From Bradyrhizobium oligotrophicum S58 (GTDB lineage: Bacteria; Pseudomonadota; Alphaproteobacteria; Rhizobiales; Xanthobacteraceae): a stretch of 64,000 nucleotides of DNA. Under the pieces are notes generated by a model. It was given only the letters and a program-made list of their open reading frames with translations. It ran no database searches and was not told where the DNA came from. A program made the translations under genes and the position numbers. The stretch is from positions 2,728,001-2,792,000 of the forward strand of contig NC_020453.1 in NCBI RefSeq assembly GCF_000344805.1. Direction: 5' to 3'. Below, piece after piece: positions 53,179 to 62,221 of the stretch (the first letter of the stretch is position 1; each line of letters starts with the position of its first letter).

Positions 53179-54639
53179 ATGTCAACTGAGCATGTCGACG
53201 TGCTGATCGTCGGTGCCGGGCTGTCCGGCATCGCCGCCGCCTATCATCTGCAGCACAAATGTCCGGGCAAGCGCTTCGCCCTCCTGGAGGGGCGCGGTGC
53301 GCTCGGCGGCACCTGGGACCTGTTCCGCTATCCCGGCATCCGCTCGGACAGCGACATGTACACGCTCGGCTATTCGTTCAAGCCGTGGACCGATCCGAAA
53401 GCCATCGCCGACGGGCCGCAGATCCTCAAATATGTCCAGGACACCGCGACCGAGAACGGCATCGACCGCCACATCCGTTTCAATCATCGCGTCCGCCGCG
53501 CCTCGTGGTCGAGCGCGGACGCACGCTGGACGGTCGAGGCCGAGCGGCAGACGGCGCAGGGCACGACGGAAACCGTGTCGATGACATGCGGCTTCCTTTT
53601 CATGTGCTCCGGCTACTACCGCTATGAGAAAGGCTATCTGCCGGACTTCAAGGGCATGGCCGATTTCAAGGGCCGCATCGTGCATCCGCAGGCCTGGCCC
53701 GCCGACCTCGACTATGCCGGCAAACGCGTCGTCGTGATCGGCTCCGGTGCGACGGCGGTGACGCTGGTGCCGGCAATGGCCAAGACCGCGGCGCACGTGA
53801 CGATGCTGCAGCGCTCGCCGACCTATGTCGTGTCGCGCCCGGCGCAGGATGCGCTCGCCAACAAGCTGCGCGAGCACCTCCCGGCTGGTCTCGCCTATCA
53901 TCTGATCCGCTGGCGCAACGTGCTGTTCGGGATGTATTTCTTCCAGCTCAGCCGCCGCAAGCCGCAGCGGGTCAAGCAGCTGATATTAGGGGGCGTGCGC
54001 GCCGCGCTTGGCCCCGACTACGACGTCGCCACCCATTTCACGCCGCGCTACAACCCGTGGGACCAGCGGTTGTGCCTGGTGCCGGATGGCGACCTGTTCA
54101 GGACCATCCGCGAGCAGCGGGCGTCGGTGGTGACAGCCGGGATCGACACGTTCACCGAGCGCGGCCTGCGCCTCTCCGACGGCCGCGAGCTCGAGGCCGA
54201 AATCGTGGTGACCGCGACGGGGCTGGTGCTGCAGGTTCTCGGCGGCATCGAGGTCGTGGTCGACGGCCGCACGGTCGATTTTGCCAAGACGCTCAACTAC
54301 AAGGGCATGATGTATTCCGACGTGCCCAACATGGCGGCCACCCTCGGCTACACGAACGCATCGTGGACGCTGAAATGCGATCTCACCTGCGAATATGTCT
54401 GCCGTCTCCTCAACTACATGGATCGCCATGGCTATCGCCAATGCGTGCCGCACAACGACGACACCACCGTCACGCCGCTGCCGTCGCTGAGCTTCAGCTC
54501 CGGCTATGTGCAGCGCTCGATTGCCGACCTGCCCAAGCAAGGCTCGAAGCGGCCGTGGCGGCTGTACCAGAACTACGCGCTGGATATCGTCTCGCTGCGG
54601 TTCGGCAAGGTCGATGATGGGGTGATGCGGTATTCGTGA
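53179..54639 (+). CDS. FAD/NADPH-dependent Baeyer-Villiger-type monooxygenase
   Basis: A 486-residue flavoprotein. It has the FAD Rossmann motif VGAGLSG near residue 11, the Baeyer-Villiger fingerprint FKGRIVHPQAWP near 162-173 (F-x-G-x3-H-x3-W), and the second NADPH fold VVVIGSGATAV near 185. It would insert oxygen into ketones or oxidise heteroatoms. ATG at 53179 follows AGGAAA; 19 preceding in-frame codons are dropped. It is transcribed alone; the regulator is unknown. Confidence 0.88.
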   Translation: MSTEHVDVLIVGAGLSGIAAAYHLQHKCPGKRFALLEGRGALGGTWDLFRYPGIRSDSDMYTLGYSFKPWTDPKAIADGPQILKYVQDTATENGIDRHIRFNHRVRRASWSSADARWTVEAERQTAQGTTETVSMTCGFLFMCSGYYRYEKGYLPDFKGMADFKGRIVHPQAWPADLDYAGKRVVVIGSGATAVTLVPAMAKTAAHVTMLQRSPTYVVSRPAQDALANKLREHLPAGLAYHLIRWRNVLFGMYFFQLSRRKPQRVKQLILGGVRAALGPDYDVATHFTPRYNPWDQRLCLVPDGDLFRTIREQRASVVTAGIDTFTERGLRLSDGRELEAEIVVTATGLVLQVLGGIEVVVDGRTVDFAKTLNYKGMMYSDVPNMAATLGYTNASWTLKCDLTCEYVCRLLNYMDRHGYRQCVPHNDDTTVTPLPSLSFSSGYVQRSIADLPKQGSKRPWRLYQNYALDIVSLRFGKVDDGVMRYS

Positions 54640-54683
54640 GGCGTGCGCCGGCCGAGAATCGTCTGCTTGGCAGCGAACTCGGG

Positions 54684-54820
54684 CCTCATGGTTCGAGACG
54701 GCGCTGCGCGCCTCCTCACCATGAGGGGCGGGGGGGGGGCCGTCTCGCCAGAAAATCTCGCTACAAAGTCGATCCTCATCCTGAGGAGCCCGCCGGAGGC
54801 GGGCGTCTTGAAGGATGGCC
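54684..54820. repeat. Intergenic palindromic element (CCTCATGGTTCGAGACG family), with a run of ten G
   Basis: Left part CCTCATGGTTCGAGACGGCG with CCTCACCATGAGG, right part CCTCATCCTGAGGAGCCCG and CGGGCGTCTTGAAGGATGG. The two halves are imperfect inverted relatives. A homopolymer of ten Gs at 54730-54739 lies inside. The 54640-54884 gap otherwise holds no gene. Confidence 0.75.
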
Positions 54821-54884
54821 GCAGTGACGGTGTGAGCGCCTCGCTGCTTGGTGCAACTGTCCGCATTGCTCGATGCCGCAATGA

Positions 54885-55355
54885 TCACCGCTCCGGCGTC
54901 CCCTCCCGCAGCGGCGCGCGGCTGAGGTCGTTGGCGGCGGCGATGGCCTTCTGCAGCAGGCGGGTCAGCTGGGTTGCCTCGGCCTCGCTGAGGCCGCGCA
55001 CCATCAGCCGCTGCGCGGCTTCGACGGCTGGCGTGACCGCCGCCAAAGTTTGCTGGCCGTCCTCCGTGATCAGCAGTTCACGTGAGCGGCGGTCGCGCGC
55101 GCTCGCCTGGCGCACGACGAGGCCTTTCTGCGCGAGACGGTCGATCACCCCGGTGATGGTGGTGCGGTCATAGGCGATCAGGCCGGCCAAAGTGATCTGG
55201 TCGATCGCCGGGTTGGCCGCAATTGCCGCCAGGGCCGCATATTGCACCGGCGTCAGGTCGAAGCCGGCCGCCTCCACCTCCGCCAGGAACACCGCCACCG
55301 CGATCTGCTGAAACCGGCGCGCCAAGTGCCCCGGCATCTCCCGCATTTCGGTCAA
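54885..55355 (-). CDS. MarR-family transcriptional regulator
   Basis: About 156 residues with a winged helix: LTPVQYAALAAIAANPAIDQ, then TLAGLIAYDRTTITGVIDRL as recognition helices and ARDRRSRELLITEDG as the wing. It dimerises through terminal helices and usually represses until a phenolic ligand binds. The start is uncertain: TTG at 55355 has AGGAG eight bases upstream, the first ATG is at 55346, and the frame opens at a TTG at 55382. It is divergent from an aromatic hydroxylase gene whose promoter carries a palindromic operator. Confidence 0.87.
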   Translation of the reverse strand: MTEMREMPGHLARRFQQIAVAVFLAEVEAAGFDLTPVQYAALAAIAANPAIDQITLAGLIAYDRTTITGVIDRLAQKGLVVRQASARDRRSRELLITEDGQQTLAAVTPAVEAAQRLMVRGLSEAEATQLTRLLQKAIAAANDLSRAPLREGTPER

Positions 55356-55375
55356 ATCGAATCTCCTGCCTCTGC

Positions 55376-55404
55376 TTGACAAGCATACTGATGATCAGCA
55401 TACT
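55376..55404 (+). promoter_or_regulatory. Promoter of the FAD hydroxylase gene with a MarR-type operator in its spacer
   Basis: -35 TTGACA (55376-55381) and -10 CATACT (55399-55404) are 17 bp apart. Between them lies the near-perfect palindrome ATACTGAT-G-ATCAGCAT (55385-55401, one mismatch). A further half-site copy, ATACTGATC, follows at 55400-55408. Binding by the divergent MarR protein would block RNA polymerase. This is the clearest regulatory site in the window. Confidence 0.7.
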
Positions 55405-55437
55405 GATCAATAGGGAAGAGCGAGAGAGGGTGGTCAC

Positions 55438-57360
55438 GTGCAGTTTCATCTGAATGGATTCCAGCCGGGTGATCCCGAGATCTTCGATGCGGCCGAGCGC
55501 GTGGCGAGCCAGGGCGCTTCCGGTCCGTTGCCGGCCGAGGTGGATGTGCTGATCGTCGGCTGCGGGCCGGCGGGTCTCAATCTCGCGGCGCAGCTGTCGG
55601 CTTTCCCCGGCATCAGGACCTGCATCGTCGAGCAGAAGCCGGGCCGGCTGCTGCTCGGCCAGGCCGACGGCATCGCCTGCCGCACCATGGAGATGTTCCA
55701 GGCCTATGGCTTCGCCGAGCGGGTGCTGAAGGAGGCGTGCTGGATCAACGAGACCACGTTCTGGAAGCCGGACGATGCGAACAGTGCGCACATCGCGCGC
55801 AGCGGCCGGGTGCAGGATGTCGAGGACGGCCTGTCGGAGATGCCGCATGTGGTGCTCAACCAGGCGCGGGTGCACGACTTCTTTCTCGACGTCATGCGCC
55901 GCTCGGCGGGCAGGCTCGAGCCGCATTATGCGCGCCGGCTGCGCGATCTCCAGGTCGATCCGGCCGCAGGCGCTGACGAGCGCGCGGTGACAGCGACCTT
56001 CGACCGCATCGATTCTGATCATGAAGGCCAGGTCGAGACCATCCGCGCGCGCTACGTCGTTGGCTGCGACGGTGCGCGCAGCACCGTGCGCAAGGCGATC
56101 GGCCGCGAGCTGCATGGCGATTCCGCCAATCACGCCTGGGGTGTGATGGACGTGCTCGCGGTGACCGATTTTCCCGACATCCGCTTCAAGTCGCTGATCC
56201 AGTCGGCCAAGGACGGCAGCCTGCTGGTGATCCCGCGCGAGGGCGGCTATCTCGTCAGGCTTTATGTCGAGCTCGCCAAGCTGGACGTCGGCGAACGTGT
56301 CGCCGGCCGCAACATCACGGTCGAGACGCTGATCGAAAAGGCGCAGCGAATTCTTGCGCCTCATACGCTCGACGTGAAGGAGGTCGCCTGGTGGTCGGTC
56401 TATGAGATCGGCCAGCGCATCACCGACAAGTTCGACGACGTGCCGGAGGCCGAGGTCGCAACACGGCTGCCGCGCGTCTTCATCGCCGGTGACGCCTGCC
56501 ATACCCACAGCCCGAAGGCAGGGCAGGGCATGAACGTGTCGATGCAGGACACGTTCAATCTCGGCTGGAAGTTGGCCGCCGTGCTGGGCGAGCGGTGCGG
56601 GCCGCAGCTGTTGCACAGCTACTCGGCCGAGCGCCAGGCGATCGCGCAGGAGCTGATCGATTTCGATCGCGAATGGGCCGCGATCCTGGCGTCTGCCGCC
56701 AAGCAGGGCGGCGCCGACGCAGCAAAGACCCAGGACTATTTCGTCCGCCACGGCCGCTACACCGCGGGCACCGCGACGCACTATCGGCCCTCGCTGCTGA
56801 CCGGCGATGCGACGTTTCAACAGCTCGCACCGGGTTTCGTGATCGGCAAGCGCTTCCACTCGGCGCCCGTCATTCGCCTCGGCGACGCCAAACCGGTGCA
56901 TCTCGGGCACGTCGTTCAGGCTGACGGCCGTTTCCGCATTTTCGCATTCGCAGGCGCTGAGAACCCGGCCGCGCCGGAGTCCGCCATCCGCCGCTTGTGC
57001 AAATTCCTCGGCGAGCAGGCGGCCTCACCGCTGCGGCGCTACACGCCCGAGGGGGCCGACATCGATGCCGTGATCGACCTGCGCGCCGTGTTCCAGCAGG
57101 CACATCGCGAACTCGCCCTCGAGACCATGCCGGAGCTGTTGCTGCCGAAGAAGGGGCGCTACGGGCTGATCGACTACGAGAAGATGTTCTGTCCCGATCT
57201 CAGGAGCGGCCAGGACATCTTTGCGCTGCGCGGCATCGATCGTGCCGCCGGGTGTATGGTCGTCGTGCGTCCCGACCAGTATGTCGCCGACGTCATGCCA
57301 CTCGACGACGTCGGCAGGCTTGTGGCCTATTTCGACGGTTTCATGCTGCCGGTCCGCTGA
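55438..57360 (+). CDS. FAD-dependent aromatic hydroxylase (phenol 2-monooxygenase / 3-hydroxybenzoate 4-monooxygenase type)
   Basis: A 640-residue flavoprotein monooxygenase. FAD motif GCGPAGLNLAAQL is at 41-53, the NADPH/FAD DG-type motif VVGCDGARSTVRKAIG near 206, and GDACHTHSPKAGQGMNVSMQ near 352-371. A C-terminal thioredoxin-like domain (about 460-640) is typical of phenol hydroxylases and MobA. It would hydroxylate a phenolic acid next to its hydroxyl group. The start is GTG at 55438 after GAGAGGG. Regulation by the divergent MarR protein is well supported by the promoter layout. Confidence 0.9.
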   Translation: MQFHLNGFQPGDPEIFDAAERVASQGASGPLPAEVDVLIVGCGPAGLNLAAQLSAFPGIRTCIVEQKPGRLLLGQADGIACRTMEMFQAYGFAERVLKEACWINETTFWKPDDANSAHIARSGRVQDVEDGLSEMPHVVLNQARVHDFFLDVMRRSAGRLEPHYARRLRDLQVDPAAGADERAVTATFDRIDSDHEGQVETIRARYVVGCDGARSTVRKAIGRELHGDSANHAWGVMDVLAVTDFPDIRFKSLIQSAKDGSLLVIPREGGYLVRLYVELAKLDVGERVAGRNITVETLIEKAQRILAPHTLDVKEVAWWSVYEIGQRITDKFDDVPEAEVATRLPRVFIAGDACHTHSPKAGQGMNVSMQDTFNLGWKLAAVLGERCGPQLLHSYSAERQAIAQELIDFDREWAAILASAAKQGGADAAKTQDYFVRHGRYTAGTATHYRPSLLTGDATFQQLAPGFVIGKRFHSAPVIRLGDAKPVHLGHVVQADGRFRIFAFAGAENPAAPESAIRRLCKFLGEQAASPLRRYTPEGADIDAVIDLRAVFQQAHRELALETMPELLLPKKGRYGLIDYEKMFCPDLRSGQDIFALRGIDRAAGCMVVVRPDQYVADVMPLDDVGRLVAYFDGFMLPVR

Positions 57361-57437
57361 GCGGGCGAAGAAGGTAAACGAAATGCAAATCGTGCTGCCG
57401 GATTCCCGGACCTCGCGCTAGCCAGATCCCAATGTTT

Positions 57438-57454
57438 CCTCGCTACAAGCGAGG
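57438..57454. other. Perfect 7-bp hairpin CCTCGCT-ACA-AGCGAGG after the hydroxylase gene
   Basis: A small stem-loop 78 bases after the hydroxylase stop, without a following T-tract. It may be a transcript end processed by other means, or part of the leader of the PilZ gene 29 bp downstream. Confidence 0.35.
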
Positions 57455-57482
57455 TCTCCGGATGGACGATTAAGTGGGTGAG

Positions 57483-57734
57483 ATGTTGATGTTGGCGAAC
57501 CGTCGCAAAAGCGAACGTCGGCTGTGCAAGAGGATCGCGAAGATTCACTACGGCAATGGCAGCCTGCCACGTGACTGCACGGTCACGGATATTTCCGCCG
57601 GCGGCGTCAAGGTGATCGCCGAATTCGTCGAGATTCCCCCGCAATTCACGATCGTTTTCGCGCCTGACCATCAGCGCAAATGCCGGCTGGCCTGGCGCAT
57701 CGGCTGCGAGTTCGGCGCCGAATTCATCGATTGA
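57483..57734 (+). CDS. PilZ-domain protein (c-di-GMP receptor-like)
   Basis: About 83 residues comprising almost only a PilZ domain: NRRKSERRLCKRIAKI supplies the RxxxR arm and DISAGGVKV the D/NxSxxG motif, both needed for cyclic di-GMP binding. The C-terminus (WRIGCEFGAEFID) is the usual closing strand. Start choice is between ATGs at 57483 and 57489 or a GTG at 57474. It lies near the Tad pilus genes, which suggests control of attachment or motility. Confidence 0.83.
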   Translation: MLMLANRRKSERRLCKRIAKIHYGNGSLPRDCTVTDISAGGVKVIAEFVEIPPQFTIVFAPDHQRKCRLAWRIGCEFGAEFID

Positions 57735-57821
57735 GGCGCGCGCCGGTCGCGCCTGCTTAACGGGACCTTAGGGTTAATCTGCCAGCCTCTCGGGCATCTG
57801 GTCCCGAGATAGTTCAGTTGC

Positions 57822-58691
57822 ATGCGTACCCGGCCATCCTGCTCTCCATCTTTGTTGCGGCCGGCGGCGTTCGCGCTGTCGTTTGCGGTCGTGCTGCTCG
57901 GCCTCGGTGCCTGCCAGACCACCGATCTCCAGGAGGTCACGGGGGCGCTGGGCGGCAATGCCGAGAAGAGCCGGCCGGCGACCAGCGATCCGCGCGCCGA
58001 ACTCGCCGAGCTGCGCGAGCGTTTTCGCGCCACGCCGAACGATCCCGAAATCGCGCTCCGCTATGGCAGCGCGCTGCGTGCCACCGGACAGCGCTCGCAG
58101 GCTGTCGCCGTGCTGGAGCAGGCGACCATCGCAAGTCCAGGTAACAAGGTGCTGCTCGCGGGCTACGGCCGGGCCTTGGCCGACAACGGCAATTTCCAGC
58201 AGGCATTCGACGTGCTGAGCCGGGCGCATTCGCCCGAGGATCCCGACTGGCGCATTCTCTCCGCGCAGGGGGCCACGCTCGATCAGCTCGGCCGCAACGA
58301 GGAGGCGCGGCAGTACTACGCCACCGCGCTGAAGATCGCGCCTGATGATCCTTCGGTGCTGTCCAATCTCGGTCTGTCCTATGCGCTCTCCAGCGAGCTG
58401 CCGAAGGCCGAGGAGCAGCTGCGCAAGGCGGCCGCGCAGCCGGATGCGAGCCCGCGGGTCAGGACCAATCTCGCCGTGATCGTCGGCCTCCAGGGCCGCG
58501 CGAGCGAAGCGGAGAGCATCGCGCGGACGGGGCTGCCGCCGGAGCAGGCCAGCGCCAATGTCGCCTATGTGAAGCGCATTCTCGAGCGCCGGAAGATCGC
58601 GCAGCGCGAGCTGTCGCCGCGCCGCGACCGCCCTGTGGCAGGCGAGCCGGACAAGGCGCTGGCGCGGGCGCTCAGCCGCACCGACGATTGA
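57822..58691 (+). CDS. TadD-like TPR lipoprotein
   Basis: A 289-residue protein with a lipoprotein signal (LLGLGAC, lipid-anchored Cys near residue 31) and four to five TPR units (PNDPEIALRYGSALRATGQR; LLAGYGRALADNGNFQQAFD; PSVLSNLGLSYALSSELPKA). TadD is the pilotin-like accessory of the Tad/Flp pilus machine at the outer membrane. It converges on cpaE, ending three bases before that gene's stop, so it belongs to the locus although it is on the other strand. Confidence 0.8.
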   Translation: MRTRPSCSPSLLRPAAFALSFAVVLLGLGACQTTDLQEVTGALGGNAEKSRPATSDPRAELAELRERFRATPNDPEIALRYGSALRATGQRSQAVAVLEQATIASPGNKVLLAGYGRALADNGNFQQAFDVLSRAHSPEDPDWRILSAQGATLDQLGRNEEARQYYATALKIAPDDPSVLSNLGLSYALSSELPKAEEQLRKAAAQPDASPRVRTNLAVIVGLQGRASEAESIARTGLPPEQASANVAYVKRILERRKIAQRELSPRRDRPVAGEPDKALARALSRTDD

Positions 58692-58694
58692 ACA

Positions 58695-59963
58695 TTACTT
58701 CGCGCCGAGGAGTCTGGCGATCGGCGCCAGCAGCGAGCTGCGCTGCGGCTTCGGATCGATCCGGCCGGTCATCCGGTTCGCGATGTCGAGAAACAGTTTC
58801 GGCGTGCGATTGAGCGCCGCGACTTCGGCGATCATCTGGCCGTTGTTGGCGGCGGTGCCGAACAGCTTGCAGTCGAACGGAATGATCGCGACCGGCTCGG
58901 CCTCGACGGTCTTGGCGAAGCGCTTCAGATCGATCTCGGGCCGCTTCGGCATGCCGACCTGGTTCAGGCAATACAGCGGCGGCCGGTCGTTGGGCCGCGA
59001 GGATTTCAGCACGCTCAGCAGGTTCTTGGCGTTGCGCAGGTTGGCCAAATCGGGCTCGGCGACCACCAGGATGTCGTCGGCATTGATCAGCGCGTGCCGC
59101 GTCCAGGCCGACCATTGGTGCGGCACGTCGAGCACGATGCACTGCTGGGTCATGCGCAGGGTATCGAAGATCGCATCGAACGCATCGGCGCCGAAATCAT
59201 AGACGCGCTCCAGGGTGGCGGGCGCGGCGAGCAGGTTCAGATGCTCGGTGCATTTGGCGAGCAGGCGCTCCATCAGCGCGGTGTCGGGCCTGTCAGGCTG
59301 GAACACCGCGTTGGCGATGCCCTGCAGCGGATCCTGGTTGTAGTCGAGGCCGGCGGTGCCGAACGCCATGTCGAGGTCGATGACGACGGAATCTAGCGTC
59401 AGGTCGCGCGCCATGCTCCATGCGATGTTGTGCGCGACGGTCGAGGCGCCGACGCCGCCCTTGGCGCCGACCACGGCGATGATGCGGCCGGTGATGACGG
59501 CCTCCGACGCCGAGAACAGGCTGCAGATCGAGCGGATGATGTCGATGGTCTCGACCGGGCCGACCACGTAGTCGTTGACGCCGCGCCGGACGAGCTCGCG
59601 ATAGGCGACGCCGTCGCTCATGCTGCCGATCAGCACCACGCGGGTGCCGGGATCGCAGACGCTGGCGAGATCGTCGAGCCCGCCGACAATGTCGCCGCCG
59701 GGCTTGGTCTCCAGCACGATCACGTTGGGCGTCGGCTGCGAATGATAGGTCTCGATGGCGCGCGGCATGCCGCCCGCCTTGATGGTGATGTGCGCCTTGC
59801 CGAGCCGGCGGTCCTGGCTGGCCGCCAGGATCGCCGCCGAGGTCTGGTCGGTTTCGCAGAACGCCTGCACCGAGATGCGCGGCACCGGCGCGATGTGATC
59901 GTCGAGAGCCGGGCCGCTCGGCCCGGGCTGCTCATCCTGGCTCTGACGGGACGCGTTGATCAT
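58695..59963 (-). CDS. cpaE: Pilus assembly protein CpaE (TadZ-like, ParA/MinD-type ATPase)
   Basis: A 422-residue cytoplasmic protein with a receiver-like N-terminal domain (residues about 30-155) and a ParA-type domain. The latter has the deviant Walker A VVGAKGGVGASTVAHNIAWS near 164-183 and SVVIDLDMAFGTAG near 192. CpaE places the Tad pilus apparatus at the pole. It overlaps cpaD by four bases and is the last gene of cpaB-C-D-E; the motor ATPase and platform genes are not in the window downstream. Confidence 0.92.
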   Translation of the reverse strand: MINASRQSQDEQPGPSGPALDDHIAPVPRISVQAFCETDQTSAAILAASQDRRLGKAHITIKAGGMPRAIETYHSQPTPNVIVLETKPGGDIVGGLDDLASVCDPGTRVVLIGSMSDGVAYRELVRRGVNDYVVGPVETIDIIRSICSLFSASEAVITGRIIAVVGAKGGVGASTVAHNIAWSMARDLTLDSVVIDLDMAFGTAGLDYNQDPLQGIANAVFQPDRPDTALMERLLAKCTEHLNLLAAPATLERVYDFGADAFDAIFDTLRMTQQCIVLDVPHQWSAWTRHALINADDILVVAEPDLANLRNAKNLLSVLKSSRPNDRPPLYCLNQVGMPKRPEIDLKRFAKTVEAEPVAIIPFDCKLFGTAANNGQMIAEVAALNRTPKLFLDIANRMTGRIDPKPQRSSLLAPIARLLGAK

Positions 59964-60697
59964 TTGCCTGTTTCGCTGAGCTTGGCCTTGTCGGATTCCG
60001 GATAGGCCACGGCGGTCGACTCGCCCTTGCGGTACTTCTCGAACAAAGCGGAGCGGCGCGGCGTGTAGGCGGCCATCTCCGAGCGCGGCTGCTCGAGATC
60101 CGCCGGATTGTCGATCATCGCAGCCAGATTGCGCTGCGTGGCACAGCCGAAATTCTGGTAGTGCAGATTGTTGCTGTAGCCGGGATTGTTGATGTTCGGC
60201 CCGAGATCATCCGGCCACAGGCCGCAGGGGCCGGCGACCGCGGCGATCTTCGGATAGCTCAGCCGGATCACCGCGAGCTGCCGCGGATCATCGGGCATGG
60301 TGTTGCGCATCGTGATCGCGTGAGAGGGAACGCCGCCGGCGGTCAGCGTGGCGCGGATCTCGCGATAGGCGTCGGCTGCGGCGCGGGCATTCGGCGTGCC
60401 TGCCGGCACCTCCGCCACGATCCCGCCGGTGCCTTCGCGCAGCCACGAGCGGGCGAGGCCTACGACGTCGGCGCGCTGCTGATAGGTCAGGCCGCCGCGG
60501 CCGTTGCCGACGAAGATGACCGTCGACTGCCGGCCTTCCTCGATCGCGATCGGATGGCGGACCTTGTAGTCATCCGGGATCGTCGCGACGACTTCGCCCG
60601 TCGTGTAGTTGCAGGCGCCGAGCGTCAGCGCGAGGCCGGTGAGTACGCCGAGCCGGCGCCAAGCGCGCCCGTTTTTAGCTGCAGAAGATCCCGACAT
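59960..60697 (-). CDS. cpaD: Pilus assembly protein CpaD, lipoprotein
   Basis: A 245-residue outer-membrane lipoprotein with lipobox TLGAC (Cys near residue 29) and the CpaD signature VRHPIAIEEGRQSTVIFVGN near 46-65. The C-terminal part has NFGCATQRNLAAMIDNPADL near 182-201. It associates with the CpaC secretin in Tad pilus export. It starts 33 bp after cpaC and overlaps cpaE. Confidence 0.92.
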   Translation of the reverse strand: MSGSSAAKNGRAWRRLGVLTGLALTLGACNYTTGEVVATIPDDYKVRHPIAIEEGRQSTVIFVGNGRGGLTYQQRADVVGLARSWLREGTGGIVAEVPAGTPNARAAADAYREIRATLTAGGVPSHAITMRNTMPDDPRQLAVIRLSYPKIAAVAGPCGLWPDDLGPNINNPGYSNNLHYQNFGCATQRNLAAMIDNPADLEQPRSEMAAYTPRRSALFEKYRKGESTAVAYPESDKAKLSETGK

Positions 60698-60730
60698 GTC
60701 CGTTTCCCCCGTCCCCGTGATCTCGCCGTC

Positions 60731-62221
60731 TCAGTCGATGATGAAGCCGAAGCCGGCCGGCTGGCCGGTCGCCGCATCGACCCGCGCGGCGATGCCGTAG
60801 AGCCGGTTCATGCGGCCGAGCAGCGCCGATTCCGCGTCCGTCGCCGGTGCAAAGCCGTCATCCGGCCGCGACAGCTCCTTCTGCGCCACCGCGCGCACGA
60901 CATAGGGCGTCACCATCACCATCAGCTCGCTCTCGTCGTTGACATAGTCCTGGCTGCGGAACAGCTGGCCGAGGATCGGCAGCTGGTTCAATCCAGGCAG
61001 TCCGTTGACCGCCTGCTTGGTCTGGTTCTGAATGAGCCCGGCCATCGCCATCGAGCCGCCGGACGGAATCTCCAGCGTGGTCTCGGCGCGACGGGTGCGG
61101 ATGGCGGGAATGGTGATCGAGTTGGTCGTGCTCGACGACAGCGCCTGCGACACCGTGATCGCGTTGTCGTTGGAGAGCTCGGAGACCTCGGTCATGACGC
61201 GCAGGCTGATGCGGCCTTCGCTCAGCACCACCGGCGTGAAGTTCAGCGAGATGCCGAATTTTTTGTAGGTGACCTGGGTGGTGCAGACATGGGTGGTGGG
61301 GTCGCAGGCATAGCCGCCGGGAATGGGGAATTCGCCACCGGCGATGAAGGTCGCGGATTCGCCTGAGATCGCGGTCAGGTTCGGCTCGGCGAGGGTCTTG
61401 ACGACACCCGCGGTTTCCATCGCGCGCATCGTCGCCGAGACCGACGACAGCCCGCCGCCGGTGACGTTCATGCCGTTGCCCGACACCAGCGACTTGCCAT
61501 AGGCGGTGAACGGGTTGCTGTTGTTGAAGTTCACGACCGCCGTGCCGTAGGTCATGCTGGCGCTGAGATCGATGCCGAGCTGCTTGACGATCTCGCGGCG
61601 GACCTCCGACACGTTGACCTTCAGCATCACCTGGTCGCGGCCGCGCACGACGATCGAGTTGACGACCTTCTCGGTGCCGCCGACCAGCCGCGCCGCGATC
61701 TCGCCGGCCTGCTGCGCCTCGACCGGGCTCGACACCGAGCCGGTCAGGAGCACGCCGTCGCCGACGCCGTCGATCTTGACGCCCGGAATGCTCTGGCTCA
61801 GCGCCTGGCGCACGCCGTTGAGATCGCGCTTGATCGCGATGTCATAGGCTGCGACCTGCTGGCCCTCGCCATCGAAGAACACGACGTTGGTCTGGCCGAC
61901 GGCCGCGCCGATGATGTAGGCGCGCCGCGCCGAGCGCACGACGGCGTTGGCGATCTTGGGATCGGCGACCAGCACGTCCTTGACCTCCTGCGGGAAGTCG
62001 ACGACGACCGATTTGCCGATGCCGAGCGAGAGGTAGCGAACCTTGGACGAGCCGACGGAAACGACCGGCGTGTCCAGCCTGTCCTCGGCGGCCTTCACCG
62101 GCGCGAGCGCCGGATTGAGCACCAGAGCTGCGGCTGCCGACATGGATAGCGCGCGGACGAGCCACGTCCCGATCTTCGCGCGTTGATGCCCACCCATCAT
62201 CTTCCCCGTCCTTTCGATCAC
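60731..62221 (-). CDS. cpaC: Pilus assembly protein CpaC (Tad secretin)
   Basis: A 496-residue outer-membrane secretin through which the Flp pilus exits. It shows a signal peptide ending APVKAAED, an N-terminal pilus domain (LSLGIGKSVVVDFPQEVKDV near 67-86), a BON-like stretch, and the secretin core with FGISLNFTPVVLSEGRISLR near 325-344 and VNGLPGLNQLPILGQLFRSQ near 402-421. The first ATG overlaps the cpaB stop by four bases; an ATG seven codons later, with GGACGGGGAAG ahead of it, may be the real start. Confidence 0.94.
   Translation of the reverse strand: MIERTGKMMGGHQRAKIGTWLVRALSMSAAAALVLNPALAPVKAAEDRLDTPVVSVGSSKVRYLSLGIGKSVVVDFPQEVKDVLVADPKIANAVVRSARRAYIIGAAVGQTNVVFFDGEGQQVAAYDIAIKRDLNGVRQALSQSIPGVKIDGVGDGVLLTGSVSSPVEAQQAGEIAARLVGGTEKVVNSIVVRGRDQVMLKVNVSEVRREIVKQLGIDLSASMTYGTAVVNFNNSNPFTAYGKSLVSGNGMNVTGGGLSSVSATMRAMETAGVVKTLAEPNLTAISGESATFIAGGEFPIPGGYACDPTTHVCTTQVTYKKFGISLNFTPVVLSEGRISLRVMTEVSELSNDNAITVSQALSSSTTNSITIPAIRTRRAETTLEIPSGGSMAMAGLIQNQTKQAVNGLPGLNQLPILGQLFRSQDYVNDESELMVMVTPYVVRAVAQKELSRPDDGFAPATDAESALLGRMNRLYGIAARVDAATGQPAGFGFIID

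Noticed and set aside
54730..54739. Run of ten G as a possible phase-variation tract
   Set aside because: It lies in an intergenic palindromic element and not in a gene or between clear promoter elements, so switching would have no visible target.
57383..57421. 12-codon frame after the hydroxylase gene (MQIVLPDSRTSR)
   Set aside because: Too short to judge and without a conserved neighbour relation; likely chance.
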